From NCBI GenBank assembly GCA_964567685.1, contig CAZMNO010000013.1, forward strand, positions 11,260-75,259: 64,000 nt of DNA. The letters are read 5' to 3'. Shown here one piece after another: positions 49,027 to 58,120 of this stretch. The notes beneath the pieces were generated by a model, which searched no databases, was not told the origin of the DNA, and was given only the letters and a program-made list of their open reading frames with translations. The DNA comes from UBA5972 sp964567685. GTDB taxonomy: Bacteria > Pseudomonadota > Alphaproteobacteria > Rhodobacterales > Rhodobacteraceae. Each line of letters begins with the position of its first letter. The first letter of the stretch is position 1. The position numbers and the translations under genes were made by a program.

Positions 49027-52000
49027 TCAGGCGGTTAGGCTGGTATCCCCTTCGTCGCTCAGCGGATGGCTCAGATGCGGCAGCATCTCTTTCGGGCATA
49101 GCTGCAGGAACCAGCCTTTTTCATCGTCCCAGTTACGCAGGATTTCACGAGCTTTCGGGCTGCGAGTTTCATCAAGATGCTGCTCGATCAAGCCTTTGAG
49201 CTCGCCCTCCCAATGGGGGTTGGACACCTGACAAAGAACAAGAGATTCCTGATTGATCCTGTCGGGTGCATCTCCGTCCGGATCATAGAGGTACGCCATA
49301 CCACCCGTCATGCCAGCACCGAAATTGGTACCGATGGAGCCAAGTATCACCGCCGAACCGCCGGTCATATATTCACACCCGTTCGTGCCACATCCTTCCA
49401 CCACAACCGATGCCCCGGAATTGCGCACCGCAAACCGTTCCCCGGCACGCCCATTGGCAAAGAGCTTGCCGCCGGTAGCCCCATAAAGCACCGTATTGCC
49501 GACAATCGTATTTTCAGCCGCAATCAGCGGCGAAACCAGTGGGGGACGCACCACGATCAGACCACCAGAAAGACCCTTGCCGACATAATCATTGGCATCC
49601 CCGGAAACTTCCAGCTTCAACCCCGGTGCGGCAAATGCCCCCAATGACTGCCCTGCCGAGCCTGACAGTTTCACCGTCAGATGGTCAGGCTGCAGGTCAT
49701 TGTTCATTCCAAACCTCTGCACGATATGGCTTGAAACACGGGTGCCAATGGTGCGGTGCGTGTTCTGAACCGAATAGGAAAGCTGCATTTTCTCGCCATC
49801 CTTGAAGAACGGCTCCGCATCCTTGACGATCTCTGCGTCCAGCGTGTCCGGCACTTCCTGGCGCGGCTTGTCGCGATTGTAGCGGATTGTGTGATCCTCA
49901 TCGACAGCCACCAGCATCGGGTTGAGGTCAAGGTCATCCAGATGCGCCGATCCCCGGCTGACCTGAGTCAGCAGATCAGCGCGCCCAATTACCTCGTCCA
50001 GCGATCGTGCACCGATTGAGGCCAGAATTTCCCGCACCTCCTGCGCATAGAACGTAATCAGATTGACCACCTTGTCAGCGGTGCCGGTAAACTTCTTTCG
50101 CAACCTTTCGTCCTGCACGCATACGCCAACCGGGCAGGTATTGCTCTGGCACTGGCGGACCATGATGCACCCCATCGCGATCAGCGCCGCCGTGCCAATA
50201 CCAAACTCCTCAGCCCCCATCATGGCGGCCATCACGATATCGCGCCCGGTGCGCAATCCGCCATCGGTTCTGAGCGTCACCCGATCCCTCAGGTTATTCA
50301 TCGCCAGAACCTGATGCGCCTCGGTCAGCCCCATTTCCCAGGGCAGCCCGGCATATTTGATCGAAGTCGCAGGTGACGCCCCGGTTCCGCCATTATGCCC
50401 GGAAATCAGGATCACATCCGCCTTGGCCTTGGCAACACCGGCAGCAATCGTGCCCACACCAGAGGAGGCCACAAGTTTAACCGTTACCTTAGCTTTTGGG
50501 TTTATCTGCTTGAGATCATATATTAATTGCGCCAGATCCTCGATTGAATAAATATCATGGTGCGGCGGCGGGCTGATCAGGGTCACACCCTTGGTCGAGT
50601 GCCGCAAACGGGCAATCAGCTCGGTCACCTTGATACCAGGCAACTGCCCCCCCTCACCGGGTTTAGCGCCTTGTGCAACTTTGATCTCTAACTCCTCGCA
50701 ATGATTGAGGTATTCCGCCGTTACCCCAAACCGGCCCGAGGCCACCTGCTTGATCTTCGCCGACGGATTGTCGCCATTGGACTCGGGCGTGAAATGCGCC
50801 GGGTCCTCACCGCCCTCACCGCTGTCCGACTTGGCGCCGATCCGGTTCATCGCCACATTCAGCGTCTTGTGCGCCTCCGGGCTCAGCGCCCCCAGCGACA
50901 TGCCGGGCGTGACAAACCGCTTCCTGATCGAGGTGATGCTTTCCACCTCTTCAAGCGGAATCGGATTGGCCTTGGGCTGAAAATCCAACAGATCGCGCAG
51001 ATGAATCGGCGGGTTCGCCTGCATGCCTTTTGAATACTGCTTCCACAGATCAAACGACGCCCGGTCACAGGCCGATTGCAGCAAATGCATCGCCTGTGCC
51101 TGCCAGGCGTGTTTTTCCCCTGACTTGCGGGATTTGTAAAATCCGCCGATCGGCAGCAGATCAGCCGTACTCAACCAACCCTTTGCATGCACCTTTGCAA
51201 GCTTGCGCTGAATGCCCAGCACACCAATGCCCGAAATGCGGCTTGGCATCCCCGGAAAAAACTCCGCAACCATCGACCGGCTCAGCCCGACCGCCTCAAA
51301 GTTAAGACCCCCGCGGTAAGACGAAATCACCGAGATGCCCATTTTCGACATGATCTTGAGCAGGCCCTGATTGATCGATGAGCCATAGCGACCAACAGCC
51401 GCCTCCAGCGGCCCGTCAAGCAACCCCCGTTCAACCCGGTCGGCAATTGAATCCTGCGCCAGATAGGCATTCACCGTGGTCGCGCCACAGCCGATCAGAA
51501 CGGCAAAATAATGCGGATCGACACATTCCGCCGAACGGATATTAAGTGAACAGAACGTCCTCAGCCCCTTGCGCGTCAGCCAGGAATGCACGGCACTCGT
51601 GGCCAAAATCATCGGCATCGGGATCTTGTTCTCATCCTGATATTGATCCGTCAGGATTATGTGCATGGCCCCTGCCCGCACAGCATCCTCTGCCTCGGCC
51701 CGCAGCTTTTGCAGCGCCTGCCCCAAGGCGCTTGCCCCGCCTTCACGGGCGAAACTGCAGTCAATTTCAGCCACCGCATCGCCAAACTGCCCAACCATCT
51801 CGGCAAATTTCGCGTTTGACACAAACGGGCTGTCCAGCAGCAAGATCTCGGTCTGGTCCGAGCTTTCATCCAGCACGTTGCGAAGGTTGCCGAACCGGGT
51901 TTTCAGGCTCATCACCCGATGTTCGCGCAGGCTGTCAATCGGCGGGTTGGTGACCTGGCTGAAGTTCTGACGAAAGAAATGGCTCAATGGCCGATACATA

Positions 52001-53565
52001 TCAGACAGCACAGCCGAAGGCGTATCATCCCCCATCGAGGCCACGGCCTCCTTGCCGTCCTCGGCCATCGGATGCAGGATTTGCTCGAGCTCCTCAATGG
52101 AATAGCCCGCAGCGATCTGCCGCTTGCGCAATTCCGCACCGCTGAACTGGGTGGTCTCCTTTGCCGAACCGGTCGCCGCTTCCAGATCAACGATCGAGCC
52201 GACCCAGTCACCAAACTTGCGCGAGGCGGCAAGCTCGTCCTTGATCTCCGCATCATGCAAGAGCCGCCCTTCGGCCATATCAACCGCCAGCATCTGCCCC
52301 GGCCCCAGCGCGCCCTTTTCAACGACACTGGTCTCATCGGTCGGCACCATGCCGGTTTCCGACCCGGCAACCACCAGCCCGTCACCAGTCACCACATAGC
52401 GCATTGGCCTCAGCCCATTGCGGTCAAGCCCGGCACAAACCCAGCGCCCATCGGTCATGGCAAGCGCTGCTGGGCCGTCCCATGGCTCCATCACCGAGTT
52501 GCAGTAGGAATACATGTCCTGCCAGGCCTTCGGCATTTCCGCCGTCGAGTTCGACCAGCTTTCCGGTACCATCATGGTCTTTGCCATCGGCGCGTTGCGC
52601 CCGGCACGTACCATCACCTCAAAAACCGCATCCAGTGCCGCGGAATCCGATGATCCCTGTGCAACGATTGGTTTGATGTCTTCCGCATGATCGCCAAAGG
52701 TTCGGGAAGCCATGCGAATTTCATGACTTTTCATCCAGTTAAGGTTGCCTTTTAGCGTATTGATTTCCCCGTTATGCGCCAGCATCCGGAACGGCTGCGC
52801 CAGCCACCATTGCGGGAAAGTGTTGGTTGAATAGCGCTGGTGATAAATCGCAAACGCGCTTTCAAATCGCGGATCCAGAAGGTCGGGGTAGAAAACCGCC
52901 ACCTGCTCGGCCAGCATCATGCCCTTGTAAATGATCGACCGGCAGGAAAGCGAACAGATGTAAAGCCCGTTCACCTGCGCCGCTGCCGCCGCTTTTTCGA
53001 TCCGCCGTCTGACAACATAAAGTTCGCGCTCAAACGTCTCCTGATCGACGCCCTTGGAATTGGAAATCAGGATCTGTTCAATTTCCGGTCGGGTCGCATT
53101 TGCCTTTTCACCCAGACAGGTGACATCAACCGGCACATGCCGCCAGCCATAGATATAATACCCCATGCGCAGCACTTCGGTTTCAACGATCGTGCGACAG
53201 GTTTCCTGTGCCCCGAAATCGGTGCGCGGTAGAAAGATCTGCCCGACCGCGATCAGCTTTTCGGTATCCGGCTCATGCCCGGTGCGGCGAATGAGGTCGT
53301 AAAAGAACGGCACCGGTATCTGCACATGAATGCCGGCACCGTCACCGGTTTTACCGTCAGCATCAACCGCCCCGCGATGCCAGACCGCCTTCAGCGCCTC
53401 AATCCCCGCTTCAACAACCGACCGCCGCTTCTTGCCGTCAATCGCAACCACCAAGCCAACCCCGCAAGAGGAATGCTCGTCTTCAGCGCGGTATAGCCCC
53501 TCTTCGGCCATGAAGGCCTGGCGTGCTTCCTGTTCGGCTACCCATTTGGTATCGTATTTCGTCAT
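49027..53565 (-). CDS. gltB: Glutamate synthase (NADPH) large subunit
   Basis: A 1512-residue enzyme that makes two glutamates from glutamine and 2-oxoglutarate. The N-terminal amidotransferase domain has its nucleophile Cys34 in DEHSSCGVGLVV after a propeptide. The FMN/3Fe-4S synthase domain includes GGEDPAHFTPESNGDNPSAK and ISGHNGGTGASPATSIK, with CQSNTCPVGVC as the cluster ligands. The C-terminal beta-helix (GXXGG repeats) is intact. Unusually, gltD is not adjacent. Confidence 0.98.
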   Translation of the reverse strand: MTKYDTKWVAEQEARQAFMAEEGLYRAEDEHSSCGVGLVVAIDGKKRRSVVEAGIEALKAVWHRGAVDADGKTGDGAGIHVQIPVPFFYDLIRRTGHEPDTEKLIAVGQIFLPRTDFGAQETCRTIVETEVLRMGYYIYGWRHVPVDVTCLGEKANATRPEIEQILISNSKGVDQETFERELYVVRRRIEKAAAAAQVNGLYICSLSCRSIIYKGMMLAEQVAVFYPDLLDPRFESAFAIYHQRYSTNTFPQWWLAQPFRMLAHNGEINTLKGNLNWMKSHEIRMASRTFGDHAEDIKPIVAQGSSDSAALDAVFEVMVRAGRNAPMAKTMMVPESWSNSTAEMPKAWQDMYSYCNSVMEPWDGPAALAMTDGRWVCAGLDRNGLRPMRYVVTGDGLVVAGSETGMVPTDETSVVEKGALGPGQMLAVDMAEGRLLHDAEIKDELAASRKFGDWVGSIVDLEAATGSAKETTQFSGAELRKRQIAAGYSIEELEQILHPMAEDGKEAVASMGDDTPSAVLSDMYRPLSHFFRQNFSQVTNPPIDSLREHRVMSLKTRFGNLRNVLDESSDQTEILLLDSPFVSNAKFAEMVGQFGDAVAEIDCSFAREGGASALGQALQKLRAEAEDAVRAGAMHIILTDQYQDENKIPMPMILATSAVHSWLTRKGLRTFCSLNIRSAECVDPHYFAVLIGCGATTVNAYLAQDSIADRVERGLLDGPLEAAVGRYGSSINQGLLKIMSKMGISVISSYRGGLNFEAVGLSRSMVAEFFPGMPSRISGIGVLGIQRKLAKVHAKGWLSTADLLPIGGFYKSRKSGEKHAWQAQAMHLLQSACDRASFDLWKQYSKGMQANPPIHLRDLLDFQPKANPIPLEEVESITSIRKRFVTPGMSLGALSPEAHKTLNVAMNRIGAKSDSGEGGEDPAHFTPESNGDNPSAKIKQVASGRFGVTAEYLNHCEELEIKVAQGAKPGEGGQLPGIKVTELIARLRHSTKGVTLISPPPHHDIYSIEDLAQLIYDLKQINPKAKVTVKLVASSGVGTIAAGVAKAKADVILISGHNGGTGASPATSIKYAGLPWEMGLTEAHQVLAMNNLRDRVTLRTDGGLRTGRDIVMAAMMGAEEFGIGTAALIAMGCIMVRQCQSNTCPVGVCVQDERLRKKFTGTADKVVNLITFYAQEVREILASIGARSLDEVIGRADLLTQVSRGSAHLDDLDLNPMLVAVDEDHTIRYNRDKPRQEVPDTLDAEIVKDAEPFFKDGEKMQLSYSVQNTHRTIGTRVSSHIVQRFGMNNDLQPDHLTVKLSGSAGQSLGAFAAPGLKLEVSGDANDYVGKGLSGGLIVVRPPLVSPLIAAENTIVGNTVLYGATGGKLFANGRAGERFAVRNSGASVVVEGCGTNGCEYMTGGSAVILGSIGTNFGAGMTGGMAYLYDPDGDAPDRINQESLVLCQVSNPHWEGELKGLIEQHLDETRSPKAREILRNWDDEKGWFLQLCPKEMLPHLSHPLSDEGDTSLTA

Positions 53566-53570
53566 CTTCT

Positions 53571-54293
53571 TTATCCTTTCGCACGCATACCGGTCTGGCT
53601 ACGCAGGCTAAGTTCGCCGCAGCCGTAAAGTGGGGTGTTGCTTTTGAACAGCGGATTATCGGGCTTGATCAGACTGACCGGGTTTCCGCCTTGGGTTGAA
53701 TATGCTCCGCCAATCTCGATCCGACCTTTGCCGTCGATCAGAACATTCCGAATTGGATCAACAAAGATTTCCATTTCCATATTCAACTTAAAAGCAGTGC
53801 CAATAAGTTCGACACTCGCCGCGGCGGTCCCGGCCAAAAGTATCTCCCCATCAATCTCGATTGACTCACCGGACAGGGTATAAAATGCCGTAGCGTCTGC
53901 CTTAAACGGTTCGACCGCGATCGGCATCTTGAAAAGAGCGATATAGTGTTCTCTCTCCGAACCCGTCGTGATCAAAGCTTTCAGCGATAATCGGTCGAAA
54001 ACTTCAAGGATCTTCGGAATAACAACCTCACTTTGGTCCTGAAACGCCCGTACTAACGCATAGTCTTCGTCGTAGTGATCGATAAAGTCGAAGTCGCCCG
54101 GTTCTACCGATTGGTGTTCCATCATGATGCCATTTTCGGTTCTACAACGAAAAACGCGATCGATCTCACAGGCATCGTTGTGAACCGCAATTACAGGCTC
54201 GCAGGAGTCCGCCGGAAACCTTTGCTGCGCTGAACCTGATACGGCAGAAAACATCCATAGGGTCAAAACGGAGAGAGACAGTAGTTTCCTCAT
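53571..54293 (-). CDS. Secreted protein of unknown function
   Basis: 240 residues with a signal peptide (LSVLTLWMFSAVSGSA) and Cys pairs (CEPVIAVHNDACEIDRVFRC) that suggest disulfides. The rest is beta-rich and ends in LYGCGELSLRS. I recognise no family. It starts by ATGA overlap with the upstream GFA gene, and its stop is five bases before gltB, so it belongs to the gltB transcript. Confidence 0.72.
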   Translation of the reverse strand: MRKLLSLSVLTLWMFSAVSGSAQQRFPADSCEPVIAVHNDACEIDRVFRCRTENGIMMEHQSVEPGDFDFIDHYDEDYALVRAFQDQSEVVIPKILEVFDRLSLKALITTGSEREHYIALFKMPIAVEPFKADATAFYTLSGESIEIDGEILLAGTAAASVELIGTAFKLNMEMEIFVDPIRNVLIDGKGRIEIGGAYSTQGGNPVSLIKPDNPLFKSNTPLYGCGELSLRSQTGMRAKG

Positions 54294-54754
54294 TCGCTAT
54301 CCAATATAGGTAAAATTTCAATCACCCCGGCCCGCGTCACGCGCTTGTGGCCCTGGTCCTTGATTTCAAAGCTGTTCGAGGCTTCGTCGCTGTAGATCTC
54401 GGATCTCAGCTTAAACCCGTTCGGATCGTCAAACAGGCCGAGCGGAATTTCCGTCTCATCGGCAAAGGTCTCGCCTTCCTTGGTGAACTGGAAGTAAAGG
54501 TTCGAGCCGCAGGTCCTGCAAAACCCGCGCTTCGCCCAGTTTGACGAGACATGCTCCGCGATATTCGCCTCACCCTCCCAATGAACGTGTTTTTTCGAGA
54601 TCGAAACCCCGAACAGGGCCGATCCCGTCCACTGGCGGCACATGCGGCAATGACAGATGCCGAAATTATCAGGCACATGGGTTGCACGGAACGAGACGGC
54701 CCCACACAGGCACCGCCCTGTCCGCTCATCCTGAACCGTTAACTCGTTGCTCAT
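54290..54754 (-). CDS. GFA-domain zinc protein (second copy)
   Basis: 154 residues with the three GFA cysteine groups: GRCLCGAVSF, GICHCRMCRQWTGSA and GFCRTCGSNLYFQF. The C-terminus is longer than in the copy at 4848. It lies in the gltB-side operon. Substrate unknown; the GFA name does not establish formaldehyde activity. Confidence 0.88.
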   Translation of the reverse strand: MSNELTVQDERTGRCLCGAVSFRATHVPDNFGICHCRMCRQWTGSALFGVSISKKHVHWEGEANIAEHVSSNWAKRGFCRTCGSNLYFQFTKEGETFADETEIPLGLFDDPNGFKLRSEIYSDEASNSFEIKDQGHKRVTRAGVIEILPILDSE

Positions 54755-54875
54755 TTTTCCCGTCCGTTACGTCGATTTTGCTGACCTATCCGCCTTTCGG
54801 CGCGGAACGTGCCAAGTTTAGCCAGACCATCGCATTTTGCTCCAAAATCCGCAGCCCATTTGGTATGGGACCCGG

Positions 54876-55340
54876 TCATTTCTTAAGCGCCCCGTTTTCA
54901 TCGAGGATTCCGAGCATCATCCAATACGCATCAGATGGATTCACCGTGAATACACCGGCTTTACCTTTTAAGAATTCCTGCAGCCACATTTCACGACCTC
55001 CGGCAAAATCCCCTTCGGGGCTTTGTCCGGTTCTGACGAGGTTTCCTAAACACCCCTCCAGGGCTGACTCTGAAAATGGACTGTGCCCAAGAAGGGGGGC
55101 TTGCTCATCCATCAATGCCCTTAGTTGGAGATGTACAACCACTTTGTCGGCAGCTTCTCCTTCTACGCCCAGATCGCCGTAGGTCTCAACCGCCGCTACC
55201 AAAGCCTCAACCGGTGGCATCTCCTCTTTAGAGTGACATCTGTAGACATTTCCAACTTCAAGTTCTTCTGCCATGACAACTCCGCCAAAAACCACCATTG
55301 CCCAAACCAGAACTACTCCAGCGGCAAATGATCGTATCAT
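54876..55340 (-). CDS. Secreted protein of unknown function
   Basis: 154 residues from ATG 55340: signal peptide (SFAAGVVLVWAMVVFGGVVMA) and a mature domain with two Cys (VYRCHSKEE, LEGCLGN). No family recognised. Its ATG overlaps the stop of a small upstream ORF (ATGA), which favours that start over GTG 55349. Confidence 0.7.
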   Translation of the reverse strand: MIRSFAAGVVLVWAMVVFGGVVMAEELEVGNVYRCHSKEEMPPVEALVAAVETYGDLGVEGEAADKVVVHLQLRALMDEQAPLLGHSPFSESALEGCLGNLVRTGQSPEGDFAGGREMWLQEFLKGKAGVFTVNPSDAYWMMLGILDENGALKK

Positions 55341-55489
55341 TGAGCGCACACTTCCACATCCACAGTGAAAGGTATGTTCGATTCGGTTCCTTGCAGATTG
55401 GTCATAGTCAGCTTCAGCTCCCCTCGGAGCGGTGAATTATCCAGCAACCTTGCAGCTGCCGGGCGATATGTCGGGACGTTTCGAAACAA
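55337..55489 (-). CDS. Possible 50-aa protein upstream of the secreted protein
   Basis: Starts at TTG 55489 seven bases after AGGAG, ends in ATGA overlap with the next gene. Sequence begins LFRNVPTYRPAAARLLDNSP and ends IPFTVDVEVCAQ. It may be the surviving end of a larger decayed gene or a short leader ORF. Support is the ribosome-binding site and the overlap only. Confidence 0.35.
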   Translation of the reverse strand: MFRNVPTYRPAAARLLDNSPLRGELKLTMTNLQGTESNIPFTVDVEVCAQ

Positions 55490-55512
55490 AATCTTTCTCC
55501 TCTCCTTCTGAC

Positions 55513-55529
55513 AACAGGTCAGACCTGCT
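55513..55529. promoter_or_regulatory. FadR-like palindromic operator candidate
   Basis: AACAGGTCAGACCTGCT contains the perfect 13-bp palindrome CAGGTC-A-GACCTG. The GGTCnGACC core is that of FadR-subfamily GntR operators; two flanking positions differ from the FadR consensus as I remember it. It lies 24-40 bases before the TTG at 55489. Confidence 0.4.
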
Positions 55530-55653
55530 GCCGTTTAATCTGTGTTAACGGGGTTAGAAGCCAACATTTGTACATACAGGTTGTGTACTGATGTCATACG
55601 CATTGTGCATTCACGGCTCCAACCGCCCTCGTCCTTTGTTAACTTTCCCTAAT

Positions 55654-57129
55654 TCACTCCGCCGCCGCCGTTACAGCCGCATTCAGGTCACTCAGAATGC
55701 GCTCAGCCGCCGCGCGCCCGTCAGCAATTGCCCAGACAACCAGCGAAGCCCCGCGCACGATATCACCCACCGCATAAACCCCTTTCATCGAGGTTTCGTG
55801 GGTCACAAAATCAGCCCGGATCGTGCCCCAGCGTGTCACCTCCAGTTCAGGCTGATCCCAGAGCGTAGGCAGATCTTCGGGTTCAAAGCCCAGCGCCTTG
55901 ATCACAAGATCGGCCTCTTCGGTATAGTCAGCCCCTTCAATCTCCTCGGGTGATTGCCTGCCGGACGCATCGGGCGCCCCCAGCCGCATCCGCGCAACAC
56001 GCACACCTTTGACGCCACCTGTCTGCGCATCTGGCGCATCAGCATCGGTTTGACGAAGATCACCGACAAATCCCTTGGGCGCACTCAACCAATCAAATTC
56101 GACCCCTTCCTCTTCCGCATTCCGGGTCTCGCGCATCGATCCCGGCATATTCGCTCGGTCCCGCCGATAGAGGCATTTGACCGAACGCGCACCCTGGCGA
56201 ACCGCTGTACGCACACAATCCATCGCCGTGTCACCCCCACCGATAACAACGACTTTCTTGCCCTCGGCAGAAAGCTCTCCGCTTTCGATCTCAGGAACTT
56301 TATCTCCGAGATTCAGCTTGTTAGAGGCGGTCAGGTAATCAATCGCCTTAACGATCCCCGACAATCCTGCACCGGGGCCGCCAAGGTCGCGGGACTTGTA
56401 GACGCCGGTGGCAATCAGAACCGCGTCATGCGCCTCCCTGATCTCGGAAAAACTCTTATCTTCACCGATGTTACAGTTCAGAACAAAGGTAACGCCGCTG
56501 TCTTCCAACTGCTTGACACGCCGCATCACCACGTCTTTTTCAAGTTTGAAGCCGGGAATGCCATAGGTCAGCAAGCCACCGGCGCGGTCGCTGCGCTCAT
56601 AGATCGTCACCTGCACCCCGGCCCGGCGCAGCATTTCAGCCGCAGCAAGCCCGCCGGGGCCGGCCCCGATGATGCCAACGCTTTCGCTCCGCTCGGCAAA
56701 TGGCGCGACGGGTTTCACCCAGCCATTGTCCCAGGCCGTATCGGTGATGTATTTTTCGATCGACCCGATGGTGACCGTGCCATGCCCGGATTGCTCGATC
56801 ACGCAATTGCCTTCACAGAGCCGGTCCTGCGGGCAAATCCGCCCGCAGATCTCGGGAAAGCTGTTGGTTGCCTGCGACATGGCATAGGCCTCTTCCAGCC
56901 TGTTTTCAGCCGTCAGGCGCAGCCAGTCGGGGATGTTGTTGTGCAAGGGGCAATGTGCCTGGCAATAGGGCACGCCGCATTGCGAACAGCGGCTCGCCTG
57001 CTCTTTCGCCTTGGCCGCGGCGAACTCGGCGTAAATCTCGTTGTAATCCTTGTTTCGTACATCCGAACCGCGCTTTTCGGGCATATCCCGGTCCACATCG
57101 ACGAATTTCAGCATTTTCTGTTCAGCCAT
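55654..57129 (-). CDS. gltD: Glutamate synthase (NADPH) small subunit
   Basis: A 491-residue flavoprotein that passes electrons from NADPH to GltB. An N-terminal Cys-rich domain holds 4Fe-4S clusters (SRCSQCGVPYCQAHCPLHNN, CGRICPQDRLCEGNC); FAD site VGIIGAGPGGLAAAEMLRRA; NADPH site KVVVIGGGDTAMDCVRTA; C-terminal VYAVGDIVRGASLVVWAI. ATG 57129 is chosen over 57147. Confidence 0.96.
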   Translation of the reverse strand: MAEQKMLKFVDVDRDMPEKRGSDVRNKDYNEIYAEFAAAKAKEQASRCSQCGVPYCQAHCPLHNNIPDWLRLTAENRLEEAYAMSQATNSFPEICGRICPQDRLCEGNCVIEQSGHGTVTIGSIEKYITDTAWDNGWVKPVAPFAERSESVGIIGAGPGGLAAAEMLRRAGVQVTIYERSDRAGGLLTYGIPGFKLEKDVVMRRVKQLEDSGVTFVLNCNIGEDKSFSEIREAHDAVLIATGVYKSRDLGGPGAGLSGIVKAIDYLTASNKLNLGDKVPEIESGELSAEGKKVVVIGGGDTAMDCVRTAVRQGARSVKCLYRRDRANMPGSMRETRNAEEEGVEFDWLSAPKGFVGDLRQTDADAPDAQTGGVKGVRVARMRLGAPDASGRQSPEEIEGADYTEEADLVIKALGFEPEDLPTLWDQPELEVTRWGTIRADFVTHETSMKGVYAVGDIVRGASLVVWAIADGRAAAERILSDLNAAVTAAAE

Positions 57130-57200
57130 CGGCACAATGTCCCACATTCAAAATGAACCCCCTTTTATCGCTGAAGATTCACTTATAAAAGTAAGGACTA

Positions 57201-57269
57201 CTGACCTAATAACAGAATAATTGTTCCAAAAAGAAGTCAGGAATGTAAATGCATTAGATATTAGGTCAG
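57201..57269. promoter_or_regulatory. Inverted repeat upstream of gltD
   Basis: CTGACCTAATA (57201-57211) and TATTAGGTCAG (57259-57269) are perfect 11-bp inverted copies, 47 bp apart, in AT-rich DNA just upstream of gltD. They could be paired operator half-sites that loop, or the ends of a tiny element. No known regulator is assigned. Confidence 0.4.
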
Positions 57270-57289
57270 CAAAACTGTCTTATATTGCC

Positions 57290-58093
57290 CTAAACCAGCA
57301 GAATCCCAACCAATGCCAGGCTCCCAACAATGATTCGCCACCACCCGAACAGCGCGTATCCATGACGGCTGACATAGCCCAGCAGCCACTTTACCACCAG
57401 AACCGCCGAGATAAAGGCCATGACGAACCCAACCGCAATCTCGTTCATCGCCCCGGCATCCAGAACATCGCGGTTCTTATAAAGATCAAGTGCAAAGGCC
57501 CCGGCCATCGTCGGCATCGACAAAAAGAACGAAAACTCCGCCGCCGCACGCTTGTCGGCCCCCAGCAAAAGCGAGGCGACAATCGTCGCCCCCGAACGCG
57601 ATACGCCGGGGATCATCGCCAGCGTCTGGGCAAACCCGATGGCCAGCGCCATCCCGAACGGAAGCCTGGTGGCATCATGGTGCCGGGGCTTCAGCGGCAG
57701 CCGGTCAACAACCAGCAACACAATCCCGCCAAGGATCAGCATCACGGCAATCAGCAAAGGCGTTTCAAACAGCACCGTCTTGATAAATCCATGCGCCAGC
57801 AATCCGATCACCACGGCAGGAATGAACGCAATTGTCACCGAATAGATAAACCGCCGAGATTCCGGGTTATGCGGGGCCGTGCTGAAGACGGTCCATAATT
57901 TGTGGGCATAAACCGTCAATATCGCCAGAACCGAGCCGAACTGGATCACGACCTCAAAAGTCTTGCCGGCTGACTCGAATCCCATGAAATACCCGGCCAG
58001 CAACAAGTGACCGGTTGAAGACACCGGAATGAACTCGGTCAGCCCCTCGAGAAACCCCAGCAAGAGCGCCATGATGGTTGTGTTGTCGGTCAT
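57290..58093 (-). CDS. uppP: Undecaprenyl-diphosphatase UppP (BacA)
   Basis: A 267-residue polytopic membrane enzyme recycling the lipid carrier for cell-wall synthesis. LLGFLEGLTEFIPVSSTGHLLLAG is the first consensus region; MIPGVSRSGATIVASLLLG the second with its catalytic residues. Full length, eight hydrophobic helices. Confidence 0.96.
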   Translation of the reverse strand: MTDNTTIMALLLGFLEGLTEFIPVSSTGHLLLAGYFMGFESAGKTFEVVIQFGSVLAILTVYAHKLWTVFSTAPHNPESRRFIYSVTIAFIPAVVIGLLAHGFIKTVLFETPLLIAVMLILGGIVLLVVDRLPLKPRHHDATRLPFGMALAIGFAQTLAMIPGVSRSGATIVASLLLGADKRAAAEFSFFLSMPTMAGAFALDLYKNRDVLDAGAMNEIAVGFVMAFISAVLVVKWLLGYVSRHGYALFGWWRIIVGSLALVGILLV

Positions 58094-58120
58094 AATTCCG
58101 TCCCCGGACCAGTAAAGGGA

